From Streptomyces cavernicola (lineage in GTDB: Bacteria; Actinomycetota; Actinomycetes; Streptomycetales; Streptomycetaceae): a stretch of DNA of 55,128 nucleotides. The stretch covers positions 1-55,128 of the forward strand of contig NZ_JASCIQ010000052.1 in assembly GCF_029968035.1 (NCBI RefSeq), read 5' to 3'. Below the pieces are notes generated by a model. That model saw only the letters and a list, made by a program, of their open reading frames with translations, was not told the DNA's origin and did no database searches. A program made the position numbers and the translations under genes. This document shows positions 25,697-33,509 of the stretch, piece after piece (position 1 is the stretch's first letter; the number at the start of each line of letters is the position of its first letter).

Positions 25697-27077
25697 CTAC
25701 GGCTTCGCCGCCGCGCCCACCCCCGCCCTGCGTCCGAAGAAGCTCCCGTCGCCGAGCGACGCGCCGCTCGCGTACCCCCAGGCGGCGATGCCCGCCGTCG
25801 CCCGGCCCGCGGCGAACAGGCCGGGGATCGGCTCGCCGTCCACGTGCAGGACCCGGGCGTCGGTGTCGGTGGTGAGGCCGCCGAGAGCGAAGCCCGAGGT
25901 CTGGCCGCGCAGGTCGACCGCGCCGAGCGGGCCGCGCAGCGGGCGTACCCAGCGCCCGGCCTTGTGCAGGACCGGGTCGCGGCCGTCCTCGGCGTGCCGG
26001 TTGTACACGTCGAGCGTGGCTTCCAGGGCGCCCGCCGGCAGGCCCATCTCCGCGGCCAGCTCGGTCGCGGTCCCGCACACCCAGCTCGGCCGCAGCTGCA
26101 GGAACTCCGGGGCGGCGGACATGCGTCGGGCCTCCTCGAAGCCCTCCTCGTCGAGCACCAGGAACGTCTCGTTGTCCTGCTTGAGCAGCGCCGCCTGACC
26201 GATCCGGCCGGGGTACGTGTCCTCGTTGACGAACCGCTGCCCGCGCCCGTTGACCACGATCCCGCGGATCAGATACTGCGGGTCCATGTGCACGGCCACC
26301 TCGCTGGCGTCCATGTGCGCCACCCCCGCGCCCAGGCCCTGCGCCAGCTTCACCGCGAGCCCGTCGTGCTCCTCGACCGCCGAGCCCGGCCGCCCGACGA
26401 GCAGCGGCGCGTGCGCGCCGAGCATCTTCTCGTCGTACGTGAAGCTCCCGGTGGCGAGGACGACGCCGCGCCGGGCCCGGATCGTGACGCGCTCCCCGTA
26501 GCTGCGGGCCACCACCCCGCACACCGAGCCGTCACGAGCCGCCCAACGCGCACGCCGTACCTGGCCTGCACGTTGAGCGGCTCGGCTGTCTCCACCAGCG
26601 GCTTCATCAGCATTTGACGCCCTCACCCGCCCGAGGACAGGTGATTCCGGTGCACACCGCTGCGCGGTACCACCACGGGTTCCCGTTTCACGGGCCGCTG
26701 CCGACCGGTGAGGGTCGGTCTTACATGGCCTCCGCGGGCCTGACTTCCCGCCCGTCCGGCGGTAGGCCGAACAACTCCGTTGTCCGACAAGCCGATTCTA
26801 GCCACTGCGTTGCGACCTGGCGGGCCGTTCTGGGCAGGACGCCCTGAATCTCCTCCTGAAGGGTGGGCCTCTGGGCGAGTGTTCGCCATCCGTCGCCGCA
26901 CCCGCCGGCCAGGGCCGCCGCCCCGCCCCACCCCCCGGCGCGCTCCAGGACCAGGACCTCCGCCCCGGCCCGCGCCGCCTCCACGGCCGCGGCCGCGCCC
27001 GCCACTCCGTACCCGGCGACCACCACGTCCGCGGTCAGGTCCCAGGCGCCGATGTCCTCCACTGCGTACGGCCTCAT
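25697..27077 (-). pseudogene. Decayed FAD-dependent (3-ketosteroid dehydrogenase-like) oxidoreductase
   Basis: The N-terminal part starts at ATG 27077 (RPYAVEDIGAWDLTADVVV, then AGYGVAGAAAAVEAARAG) and stops near 26721, after about 118 residues. The C-terminal part is in another frame (25697 to about 26550: RDGSVCGVVARSYGERVTI ... DGEPIPGLFAAGRATAGIAAWGYASG). A piece between them (LMKPLVETAEPLNVQARYG, 26535-26607) is in a third frame. So at least two frameshifts occur, and the middle, which should contain an 'aPRGH'-like stretch, looks shortened. An intact protein would be about 480-500 residues, of the FAD_binding_2 family that includes KstD-like and fumarate reductase-like enzymes. It diverges from the hsa operon and still has an operator 84 bp before its start, suggesting it was once part of the same regulon. 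Confidence 0.85.
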
Positions 27078-27152
27078 GCGTCGTCCTCTCCTCCAGCTCG
27101 CCGAAACGGGGCTGGAGCGTAGGGCGGTGGCCTCCCGCGAGACCCCGCGAGT

Positions 27153-27169
27153 CTCCCGGTCACCGGGAA
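27153..27169. promoter_or_regulatory. TTCCC-N7-GGGAA operator, site 6 (FAD pseudogene side)
   Basis: CTCCCGGTCACCGGGAA (one mismatch). Its centre is 84 bp before the pseudogene start on the minus strand, and the complement of 27117-27122 reads TACGCT, a -10-like hexamer 41-42 bp from the centre. Confidence 0.65.
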
Positions 27170-27201
27170 ACACCCCAGGCCGTACGGGCCCTCGACGCCC
27201 G

Positions 27202-27218
27202 TTCCCGCTCAGTGGGAG
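27202..27218. promoter_or_regulatory. TTCCC-N7-GGGAA operator, site 7 (hsaA-D operon)
   Basis: TTCCCGCTCAGTGGGAG (one mismatch). Its centre is 86 bp before hsaA, with TACGTT (27249-27254) 41-42 bp downstream of the centre. Together with site 6 it gives each of the two divergent genes its own site at nearly the same distance. Confidence 0.7.
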
Positions 27219-27295
27219 CAGCGGATTTCGCTCCGCCGCGGCACGCCGTACGTTCCTGCCACTTCCACCGCCACGACCCGAGAGGGGATGGCCCC

Positions 27296-28462
27296 ATGGC
27301 CGAAGACGTCCTGGCAGCGGTGCGCGACCTCGCCCCGACCTTCCGCGAGCGCGCGGCCGAGGCCGAGAGCCGGCGCCGCGTACCCGACACGTCCATCAAG
27401 GAGCTCGAGGAGACCGGCTTCTTCCAACTGCTCCAGCCCACGGCCTTCGGCGGCCGCGCCTCGGACCCGACGGTCTTCTACCGCGCCGTCAAGGAGATCG
27501 CCAAGGCCTGCGGCTCCACCGGCTGGGTCGCCTCCGTCGTCGGCGTCCACCCCTGGCACGTCGGCCTCTACGACCCGCGCGCCCAGCAGGAGGTGTGGGG
27601 TGAGGACCACAAGACCCGCATCGCCTCCTCGTACGCCCCGACGGGCAAGGCCGTCCCGGTCGACGGCGGCTTCAGGCTGTCCGGCCGCTGGCACTTCTCC
27701 TCCGGCTGCGACCACGCCACCTGGGTGCTGCTCGGCTGCCTGGTCGCGGACGCCGACGGCAACCCCGTCGACATGCGCACCTTCCTGATCCCGGACAGCG
27801 AGTACCGCGTCGACGACGTGTGGGACACCGTCGGCCTGCGCGGCACCGGCTCCAACGACATCGTCGTCGACGACGTGTTCGTCCCCGAGCACCGCGCCCT
27901 CAGCTTCGGCCCGGTCACCGCCCTCGACGTGCCGGGCCACGAGCTCAACCACGAGCCGCTCTACCGCCTCCCGTACGCCGGGGTGTTCACCACCACCATC
28001 TCCACCCCGATCGTCGGCATCGCCGAGGGCGCCTACGAGGCGTACGTCGAGGCGACGACGCAGCGCATCCGCGTCTCGTACGGCCAGAAGGTCGCCGACG
28101 ACCCGTTCGCGCAGGTCCGGATCGCCCGCGCCGGCAGCGACATCGACGCGTCCTGGCTCCAACTCGTCCGCAACATCGGCGAGTTGTACGCGTACGCCGA
28201 GCGCGGCGAGGAGCTCCCCACCGAGCTGCGCGCCCGCACCCGCCGCGACCAGGTACTCGCCACCGAGCGCTGCGTCGCCGCTGTCGACCTGCTGATGGAG
28301 AACGCCGGCGGCAACGCGATGCGCACCGGCCCCAACCCCGTCCAGCGGGCCTGGCGCGACGTGCACACCGGCCGCGGCCACGCCGCCAACGACCCCGAGC
28401 GCGCCCTGACCCTCTACGGGCAGGCCGCCCTCGAACTCGACATCAAGGACACGATGCTCTGA
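27296..28462 (+). CDS. hsaA: 3-HSA monooxygenase, oxygenase component (HsaA), copy 2
   Basis: A 388-residue flavin monooxygenase of the acyl-CoA dehydrogenase fold. AKACGSTGWVASVVGVHPWHVGLYDPRAQ and RWHFSSGCDHATW match the other HsaA copy nearly residue for residue. It should hydroxylate 3-HSA at C4 using reduced flavin from HsaB. It heads the operon hsaA-hsaD-hsaC-hsaB-hsd4B, so it is the likely principal enzyme. ATG 27296 was chosen because it is in frame with the conserved N-terminus (AEDVLAAVRDLAPTFRERA) and follows AGAGGGGATGGCC; the ATG at 27288 is in another frame. The stop overlaps the hsaD start. Confidence 0.9.
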   Translation: MAEDVLAAVRDLAPTFRERAAEAESRRRVPDTSIKELEETGFFQLLQPTAFGGRASDPTVFYRAVKEIAKACGSTGWVASVVGVHPWHVGLYDPRAQQEVWGEDHKTRIASSYAPTGKAVPVDGGFRLSGRWHFSSGCDHATWVLLGCLVADADGNPVDMRTFLIPDSEYRVDDVWDTVGLRGTGSNDIVVDDVFVPEHRALSFGPVTALDVPGHELNHEPLYRLPYAGVFTTTISTPIVGIAEGAYEAYVEATTQRIRVSYGQKVADDPFAQVRIARAGSDIDASWLQLVRNIGELYAYAERGEELPTELRARTRRDQVLATERCVAAVDLLMENAGGNAMRTGPNPVQRAWRDVHTGRGHAANDPERALTLYGQAALELDIKDTML

Positions 28463-29343
28463 TGGGGGATCAAGTGACCGACCACACCTACGAGTCGACG
28501 TCCCGCACCGCCAAGGCCGGCGACCTCACGCTGCACTACCACGAGGCCGGACCGCAGGACCGCCCCGACGCACCCGTGGTGATCATGCTGCACGGCGGCG
28601 GCCCCGGCGCCTCCGGCTGGTCCAACTTCGGCCGCAACCTGCCCGTGTTCGCCGAGCACTTCCGCACCCTCCTCGTCGACCAGGTCTGCTTCGGCCGCTC
28701 CGACAAGCCCGAGCTCGACAAGGACTACTTCAGCTCCAGCGCGGACGCCGTCGCCGCCCTGATGGACGAACTCGCCGTCCCCCAGGCGCACTTCATCGGC
28801 AACTCGCTCGGCGGCGGCACCTCCGTACGCATGGCCCTGAACCACCCGGACAAGGTCGGCAAGCTCGTCCTGATGGGCCCCGGCGGCGTCTCGGTCAACC
28901 TGTTCGCCCCGGACCCGACCGAGGGCATCAAGCGGCTCTTCGAGTTCAACGCCGCCCCCGAGCCGACCAAGGACCAGCTCCGCGGCTTCCTCAGCGTCAT
29001 GGCGTACGACCAGTCCATCGTCACGGACGAGCTGGTCGAGGAGCGCTGGGCCTCCGCCACCGACCCCGAGACCCGCCTCGGCAACGCCCGCATGGGCGCG
29101 GCCTTCGCCAACCCCGCCTGGCAGGAGGACTGGATGCTGTGGCGCGAGGCGCACCGCATCACCCAGCCCGTCCTGCTCACCTGGGGCCGCGAGGACCGGG
29201 TCAACCCGCTCGACGGCGCCCTCGTGGCCCTCAAGACCATCCCGGACGCCCGGCTGCACGTCTTCCCGCACTGCGGGCACTGGGCCCAGACCGAGCAGGC
29301 CGACGAGTTCAACCGGCTCGCCGTGGACTTCTTCACCCACTGA
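28462..29343 (+). CDS. hsaD: 4,5:9,10-diseco-steroid hydrolase (HsaD)
   Basis: A 293-residue meta-cleavage-product hydrolase of the alpha/beta fold. The oxyanion HGGGPGASGWSNF, the nucleophile Ser in FIGNSLGGG, the Asp of REDRVNPLDG and the His of HCGHWAQTEQ form the expected triad. It hydrolyses the C-C bond of 4,9-DSHA made by HsaC, releasing HIP and 2-hydroxyhexa-2,4-dienoate. ATG 28462 overlaps the hsaA stop (TGATG); GTG 28474, behind GGGGGA, is an alternative start. Length and motifs match HsaD rather than the shorter BphD proteins, and the neighbours are hsaA and hsaC. Confidence 0.92.
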   Translation: MGDQVTDHTYESTSRTAKAGDLTLHYHEAGPQDRPDAPVVIMLHGGGPGASGWSNFGRNLPVFAEHFRTLLVDQVCFGRSDKPELDKDYFSSSADAVAALMDELAVPQAHFIGNSLGGGTSVRMALNHPDKVGKLVLMGPGGVSVNLFAPDPTEGIKRLFEFNAAPEPTKDQLRGFLSVMAYDQSIVTDELVEERWASATDPETRLGNARMGAAFANPAWQEDWMLWREAHRITQPVLLTWGREDRVNPLDGALVALKTIPDARLHVFPHCGHWAQTEQADEFNRLAVDFFTH

Positions 29344-29385
29344 GCCGTCGCTGCGCCACCACCCGTACCCCCTAGGAGACCGATC

Positions 29386-30279
29386 ATGGACATTCGCTCG
29401 CTCGGCTATCTGCGCATCGAGACCACGAAGTTGGACGAGTGGCGCACGTACGCCCTCGACATCCTCGGCATGGTCGAGAGCCCCGACTCCACCGAGGACA
29501 CCCTCTGCCTGCGGATCGACGACCGCAGCCACCGCATCGTCGTCCAGGCCGGCGAGAGCGACCGCCTGATCGCCGCCGGCTGGGAGGTCGCCAACGCCGC
29601 CGAACTCGCCCGCGCCGCAGCCGAGTTGGAGGAGGCCGGGCATGCCGTCAAGCGTGCCGACGACGCCCAGCTCGCGGAGCGCCGGGTCCGCGACCTGATC
29701 CAGGTCACCGACCCCTGCGGCAACCCCCTGGAGATCTACTGGGGCCAGGCCCAGGACCACTCCGCCCTCGGCACGCCCTACGGCAACCGTTTCGTCACCG
29801 GCGAGCTCGGCCTCGGCCATGTGGTGCTGCCTGTCTCCGACATCGAGGCCGCGCTCGACTTCTACGAGAACCTGCTCGGCTTCCAGCTGCGCGACTCGAT
29901 GAAGCTCCCGCCGCAGGCCGTGCCGACCGCCGCCGAGCAGCGCGACTTCCACTGGATGCACTTCCTCAGCCCCAACCGCCGCCACCACAGCCTCGGCCTC
30001 TACCCGGGCGCCCTGCCGCCCGGCATCGTGCACTTCATGGTCGAGCTGGAGACCCTGGACGACGTGGGCCGCGGCCTGGACCGCATGAATGCCGCGGGCA
30101 TCCCCATCGCGTCCAGCCTCGGCCGCCACACCAACGACCACATGGTGTCCTTCTACGCGCAGGCGCCCGGCGGCTTCCAGGTCGAGTACGGCTGGGACGG
30201 TCTGGTCGTGGACCCCGCCACCTGGGTCGCGAAGGAGATCACCGCGGACAGCTTCTGGGGCCACCAGTGGAACGGCTGA
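29386..30279 (+). CDS. hsaC: 3,4-DHSA extradiol dioxygenase (HsaC)
   Basis: A 297-residue type I extradiol dioxygenase with two VOC domains. The iron ligands appear as H145 (GLGHVVLPVS), H216 (GIVHFMVELE) and E267 (GFQVEYGWDG), with the catalytic His in RRHHSLGLY (200-201). This spacing fits HsaC, which cleaves the catechol 3,4-DHSA meta to its hydroxyls. ATG 29386 has TAGGAG seven bases upstream. It follows hsaD by 42 bp and overlaps hsaB by 13 bp. BphC-like enzymes share the fold, but the operon context and length point to HsaC. Confidence 0.93.
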   Translation: MDIRSLGYLRIETTKLDEWRTYALDILGMVESPDSTEDTLCLRIDDRSHRIVVQAGESDRLIAAGWEVANAAELARAAAELEEAGHAVKRADDAQLAERRVRDLIQVTDPCGNPLEIYWGQAQDHSALGTPYGNRFVTGELGLGHVVLPVSDIEAALDFYENLLGFQLRDSMKLPPQAVPTAAEQRDFHWMHFLSPNRRHHSLGLYPGALPPGIVHFMVELETLDDVGRGLDRMNAAGIPIASSLGRHTNDHMVSFYAQAPGGFQVEYGWDGLVVDPATWVAKEITADSFWGHQWNG

Positions 30280-30749
30280 TCGAACCGGACGCGTTCCGGG
30301 ACGTGCTCGGGCGGTTCGCGAGCGGCATCACCGTCGTCGCCGGACTCGACGACGGCGAGCCCGTCGGCTTCGCCTGCCAGTCCTTCGCCTCGCTCTCCCT
30401 TGACCCGCCGCTGGTGATGCTGGCCGTCGGCCGGTCGTCGAGCAGCTGGCCGCGGATCGAGCGGGCCGGGCGGTTCTGCGTCAACATCCTCGCGGCCGAA
30501 CAGCGGGAGATCTGCGCCCGGTTGGGGCGCAGCGGCCCCGACAAGTTCGCCGCCGTGCCGTGGAGCGTCAGCGAGCACGGCACCGTACGCATCGAGGGCG
30601 CGCTCGCCGCCGTCGAGTGCGAGCTGCGGGCCGTGCACGAGGCCGGCGACCACTATCTGGCGACCGCCGAGGTGGTGGCCCTGGGCGCCCGCGAGGACGG
30701 CAGCCCGCTCCTCTACTTCCGCAGCCGGTACGCCGTGGGGGCGTTCTGA
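30267..30749 (+). CDS. hsaB: Flavin reductase component (HsaB)
   Basis: A 160-residue flavin:NAD(P)H reductase of the HpaC/HsaB family. RDVLGRFASGITVVAG at the start, GFACQSFASLSLDPPLVMLAV and RFCVNILAAEQREICARLG are the family hallmarks. It supplies reduced flavin to HsaA, and probably to both copies because no second reductase gene is in the window. The best start is GTG 30267, inside the end of hsaC, with only a weak GGGG as ribosome site, so translation is probably coupled. The stop shares bases with the next start (TGATG). Confidence 0.9.
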   Translation: MERLIEPDAFRDVLGRFASGITVVAGLDDGEPVGFACQSFASLSLDPPLVMLAVGRSSSSWPRIERAGRFCVNILAAEQREICARLGRSGPDKFAAVPWSVSEHGTVRIEGALAAVECELRAVHEAGDHYLATAEVVALGAREDGSPLLYFRSRYAVGAF

Positions 30750-31639
30750 TGCCCATCGACGTGGCGAAGCTGACCTCCGCCCCGCCCGTACGCACCGAGG
30801 TGTCGTGGGACGACCGCGACGTGCGCCTCTACCACCTGGCGCTCGGCGCGGGCGTGCCGGAGACCGACCCGGAGGAACTCCGGTACGTCTACGAGCGGCA
30901 CCCGCGGGGCCTCAAGGTCCTGCCGCTGTTCGGGGTGACCGCGGCCAACGTCGGCTTCCAGGTCTTCGAACTCCCGGGCGTCCACGTCGACTTGGCGAAC
31001 GCGCTGCACGGTGGCCAGCAGGTCACCGTGCACCGCCCGCTGCCGCCCGCGGCGAAGGCCTCGGCGAGCACGCGCGTCACCGACGTGTACGACAAGGGCA
31101 AGGCCGCCGTCATCGTGCAGGAGTCCACGCTCGTCGGCGAGGACGGGGAGCCGCTGCTCACCCAGCGCAACCAGATCTTCGTGCACGGCGAGGGCGGCTT
31201 CGGCGGCGAGCGCGGCCCCGCCGACCGCCTGCCCGCCCCGGACCGCGCCCCGGACGCCGTGCTCGACCTGCCGACCCTGCCCCAACAGGCCCTGCTCTAC
31301 CGCCTGTCGGGCGACTGGAACCCGCTGCACGCCGACCCGGCGGTGGCGCGGGCGGCCGGCCACGACCGGCCGATCCTGCACGGCCTGTGCACCTTCGGCA
31401 TGGTCGTCAAGGCCGTCGCCGACCGCTTCCTCGACGGCGACACCGGCGCGATCACCGGCTGCCGCACCCGCTTCGCGGGCGCGTTCCACCCGGGGGAGAC
31501 CCTCCGGATCAGCGTCTGGTCGGACCCGGCCGCGGGCGGCTACCGACTGCGCGCCACCGCCCCCGACCGCGCGGACGCACCGGTCCTGGAGCACGCCCTC
31601 GTCACCGCCGGCCCCAGCCATGGAGCACCCGTTGACTGA
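30749..31639 (+). CDS. MaoC-like 2-enoyl-CoA hydratase (Hsd4B-type)
   Basis: A 296-residue double hot-dog protein. The N-terminal half is a degenerate MaoC domain, and the C-terminal half has the hydratase 2 motif YRLSGDWNPLHADPAVARAAGHDRPILHGL, with the catalytic Asp and His, followed by GCRTRFAGAFHPGE. The length is close to Hsd4B (Rv3538, 286 residues as I recall), which hydrates enoyl-CoA esters during sterol side-chain shortening. Finding it in the hsa operon suggests it hydrates an acyl-CoA intermediate here, possibly from a side chain or the opened C/D rings. It starts within the hsaB stop (TGATG). The next ORF, a kstD remnant, begins inside its 3' end. Confidence 0.87.
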   Translation: MPIDVAKLTSAPPVRTEVSWDDRDVRLYHLALGAGVPETDPEELRYVYERHPRGLKVLPLFGVTAANVGFQVFELPGVHVDLANALHGGQQVTVHRPLPPAAKASASTRVTDVYDKGKAAVIVQESTLVGEDGEPLLTQRNQIFVHGEGGFGGERGPADRLPAPDRAPDAVLDLPTLPQQALLYRLSGDWNPLHADPAVARAAGHDRPILHGLCTFGMVVKAVADRFLDGDTGAITGCRTRFAGAFHPGETLRISVWSDPAAGGYRLRATAPDRADAPVLEHALVTAGPSHGAPVD

Positions 31640-31850
31640 ACGCCGGGACCACACGTACGACGTGGTCGTGCTCGGGTCCGGCGCCGTGATGGGGGAGACA
31701 TATCCGGGGCCGGGCGCGACCATCGGACCGGCGATGACGTTCAGCTGGATCGCGGTCAACCACATCGCCGCACAACCCACTTCGCCCTCGACCTCGCCCT
31801 CGACCTCGACCTCGCCCTCAACCTCGGCCTCGCCTTCGTCCTCGTCCTGA
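31620..31850 (+). pseudogene. kstD-like remnant with a large internal deletion
   Basis: A 76-codon frame. Residues ~12-22 (TYDVVVLGSGA) are the first strand and glycine motif of an FAD dehydrogenase. They are joined directly to GETYPGPGATIGPAMTFSWI, which is the C-terminal active-site motif of KstD-type enzymes (compare CYPGPGVPIGSAMVF in the intact kstD). About 450-500 residues between them are missing, with the frame kept. The tail (PTSPSTSPSTSTSPSTS...) is encoded by 6-bp repeats at about 31777-31848. The ATG at 31620 overlaps the end of the MaoC gene, as a real operon member's would. It cannot bind FAD or substrate and is best seen as a deletion scar. Confidence 0.85.
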
Positions 31851-31860
31851 AGGAGCCCCC

Positions 31861-32637
31861 ATGCCCCGTACCTACCTCGTCACCGGAGCGGCCTCCGGCA
31901 TCGGCAGAGCCACCGCGGACCTCCTGCGCGCCCAGGGTCACACGGTGATCGGCGCCGACCTCAAGGACAGCGACATCTCCGCCGACCTCGCCGCCCCCGA
32001 AGGGCGGGCCGAACTCGTCGCCCGTACCCGGGAGTTGACCGGGGGACGCCTGGACGCGGTGGTCGCCTGCGCGGGCATCGCGCACTTCGACCCGCGCACC
32101 GTCCGCGTCAACCACTTCGGGGCCGTCGCCACCCTGGAAGGGCTGCGCCCCCTCCTCGCGGCCGGTGACGCGCCCCGCGCCCTCGTCATCGGCTCCATCG
32201 ACGCCGTCCACCCGACCGACGAGGCGATCGTGGAAGCGGCCCTCGCGGGCGACGAGCAAGCGGCCGTCGCCGCGGCCCAGGAAGCGGTCGACCGCGGCGA
32301 GGGACACCTCGCGTACTCCTCGTCGAAGGCGGCGATCTCCCGCTGGGTGCGGCGCGCGGCCGTCACCGCCGACTGGGCCGGAGCGGGCATCCCGCTCAAC
32401 GCGGTCGGCCCCGGCGTGGTCGTCACGCCCATGACCGAGCCGCTCCTCGCCGACCCGGAGATGCGGCCCCTGGTCGAGCAGAGCGTCCCCATGCCCCTGC
32501 ACGGGCACGCCGCCCCGGAGGACCTCGCCCCGCTGATCGCCTGGCTGACCTCCCCGGAGAACACCCTCGTCACCGGCCAGATCGTCTTCGCCGACGGGGG
32601 AGCGGACGCGGTCCTGCGGGGCGACGCGGTCCTCTGA
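31861..32637 (+). CDS. SDR oxidoreductase (3-alpha-HSD/carbonyl reductase-like)
   Basis: A 258-residue SDR. TGAASGIGRATADLLRAQGHTVIGADL, then SADLAAPEGRAELVA, ACAG (in place of NNAG) and the catalytic YSSSK are present. The short D-type nucleotide strand and the ~35-residue insertion before the Tyr (EAALAGDEQAAVAAAQEAV) recall Comamonas-type 3-alpha-HSD/carbonyl reductase. It probably oxidises a steroid hydroxyl with NAD. ATG 31861 has AGGAG seven bases upstream. It is the last gene of the hsaA operon, 10 bp after the kstD remnant. Which hydroxyl it uses is not readable. Confidence 0.83.
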   Translation: MPRTYLVTGAASGIGRATADLLRAQGHTVIGADLKDSDISADLAAPEGRAELVARTRELTGGRLDAVVACAGIAHFDPRTVRVNHFGAVATLEGLRPLLAAGDAPRALVIGSIDAVHPTDEAIVEAALAGDEQAAVAAAQEAVDRGEGHLAYSSSKAAISRWVRRAAVTADWAGAGIPLNAVGPGVVVTPMTEPLLADPEMRPLVEQSVPMPLHGHAAPEDLAPLIAWLTSPENTLVTGQIVFADGGADAVLRGDAVL

Positions 32638-32745
32638 CCCGGCCCGCGCCCGCCCGGCCGAGCGGCGCGCGGTCCGGCAGTGGGCAGCTTGCGGTGCGCA
32701 CGCCACCGGTGTGAACCAGAACAAACCGGTACATATGGTGGCCTG

Positions 32746-33366
32746 ATGAGGCTTGTTCCTTGGTGGGCCGTGCTCTCGTCCGCGTGCGCGCCGCTGCTGC
32801 TCGTCGGCGGCTGGTCGGTCGCGGAGGAACTCCACGGGCCCGGCTACGACCCCGTCACGGAGACCATCAGCGTCATGGCCGCCGCCGGGTCCCCCGGACG
32901 CCTTGTGCTCACCGGGTCCCTGTTCGTGCTCGGGGCCTGCCACCTCGTCACCGCCCTCGGCCTGCGGGCGGCCGCGCCCGCGGGCCGGGTGGCGCTCGGC
33001 TGCGGGGGAGCGGCGGTGATGGGGATGGCGCTCGTCCCGGTCCCGGAGAGCGGCGGCTCCCTCGTGCACGGCTGGGTGGTCGGCGTCGGATTCGCCCTCA
33101 TGGCGCTCTGGCCGGTCCTCGCCGCCGACCGCGACGGAACCGGGCCCTGGGCGCTGCGGCCCGTCCTCTCGATCGTGATGTGCCTGCTGATGGGCGCGGG
33201 CGCGCTGTGGTTCCTGCTCGAACTGCACAGCAAGGGCGCGGCCGGCGTGGCCGAACGCGTCGTGACGACCGTCCAGACGCTGTGGCCCTTCGTCGTGGTG
33301 GCCTCCTGCCTGGGCCCCGGCTCCCGGGCGCCGTCGGAAATTCGGAGGAGATCCGGACGCGGATGA
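32746..33366 (+). CDS. DUF998 membrane protein
   Basis: A 206-residue integral membrane protein with about six hydrophobic helices. The pattern GPGYDPVTETISVMAAAGSPG after the first helix is typical of DUF998 (a four- to six-helix family of unknown function). ATG 32746 follows a stretch with GTGAAC and TATGGT 17 bp apart (about 32711-32739) that could be a promoter; the ribosome site is poor. It has no evident link to the steroid genes and marks the right edge of the island. The C-terminal end is charged (EIRRRSGRG). Confidence 0.85.
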   Translation: MRLVPWWAVLSSACAPLLLVGGWSVAEELHGPGYDPVTETISVMAAAGSPGRLVLTGSLFVLGACHLVTALGLRAAAPAGRVALGCGGAAVMGMALVPVPESGGSLVHGWVVGVGFALMALWPVLAADRDGTGPWALRPVLSIVMCLLMGAGALWFLLELHSKGAAGVAERVVTTVQTLWPFVVVASCLGPGSRAPSEIRRRSGRG

Positions 33367-33509
33367 GGAAGACTCGGCGGACCGATGACTTTTTCCAGGT
33401 CCGCCGGTCTCAACCGGTGCGCATGTCCACGTCCGAATCCACGTCCACGTCCATGTCGGCGGCCTCCGCTGCTAGGCGACTGCGACCAGAAGCCCAGCGG
33501 GGTGCTGTC

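Noticed and set aside
26680..26696. An eighth TTCCC-N7-GGG site (TTCCCGTTTCACGGGCC)
   Set aside because: The right half ends GGGCC rather than GGGAA, and it lies inside the damaged FAD gene rather than before a start codon.
31011..31850. A 279-residue protein ending in the kstD remnant
   Set aside because: The part before 31620 is a shadow of the MaoC gene in another frame; only the last 76 codons show protein-like sequence.
33375..33406. 9-bp inverted repeat before the MFS exporter as a proven operator or terminator
   Set aside because: A 14-nt loop and no matching regulator nearby; it is mentioned only as a possibility in the gene entry.
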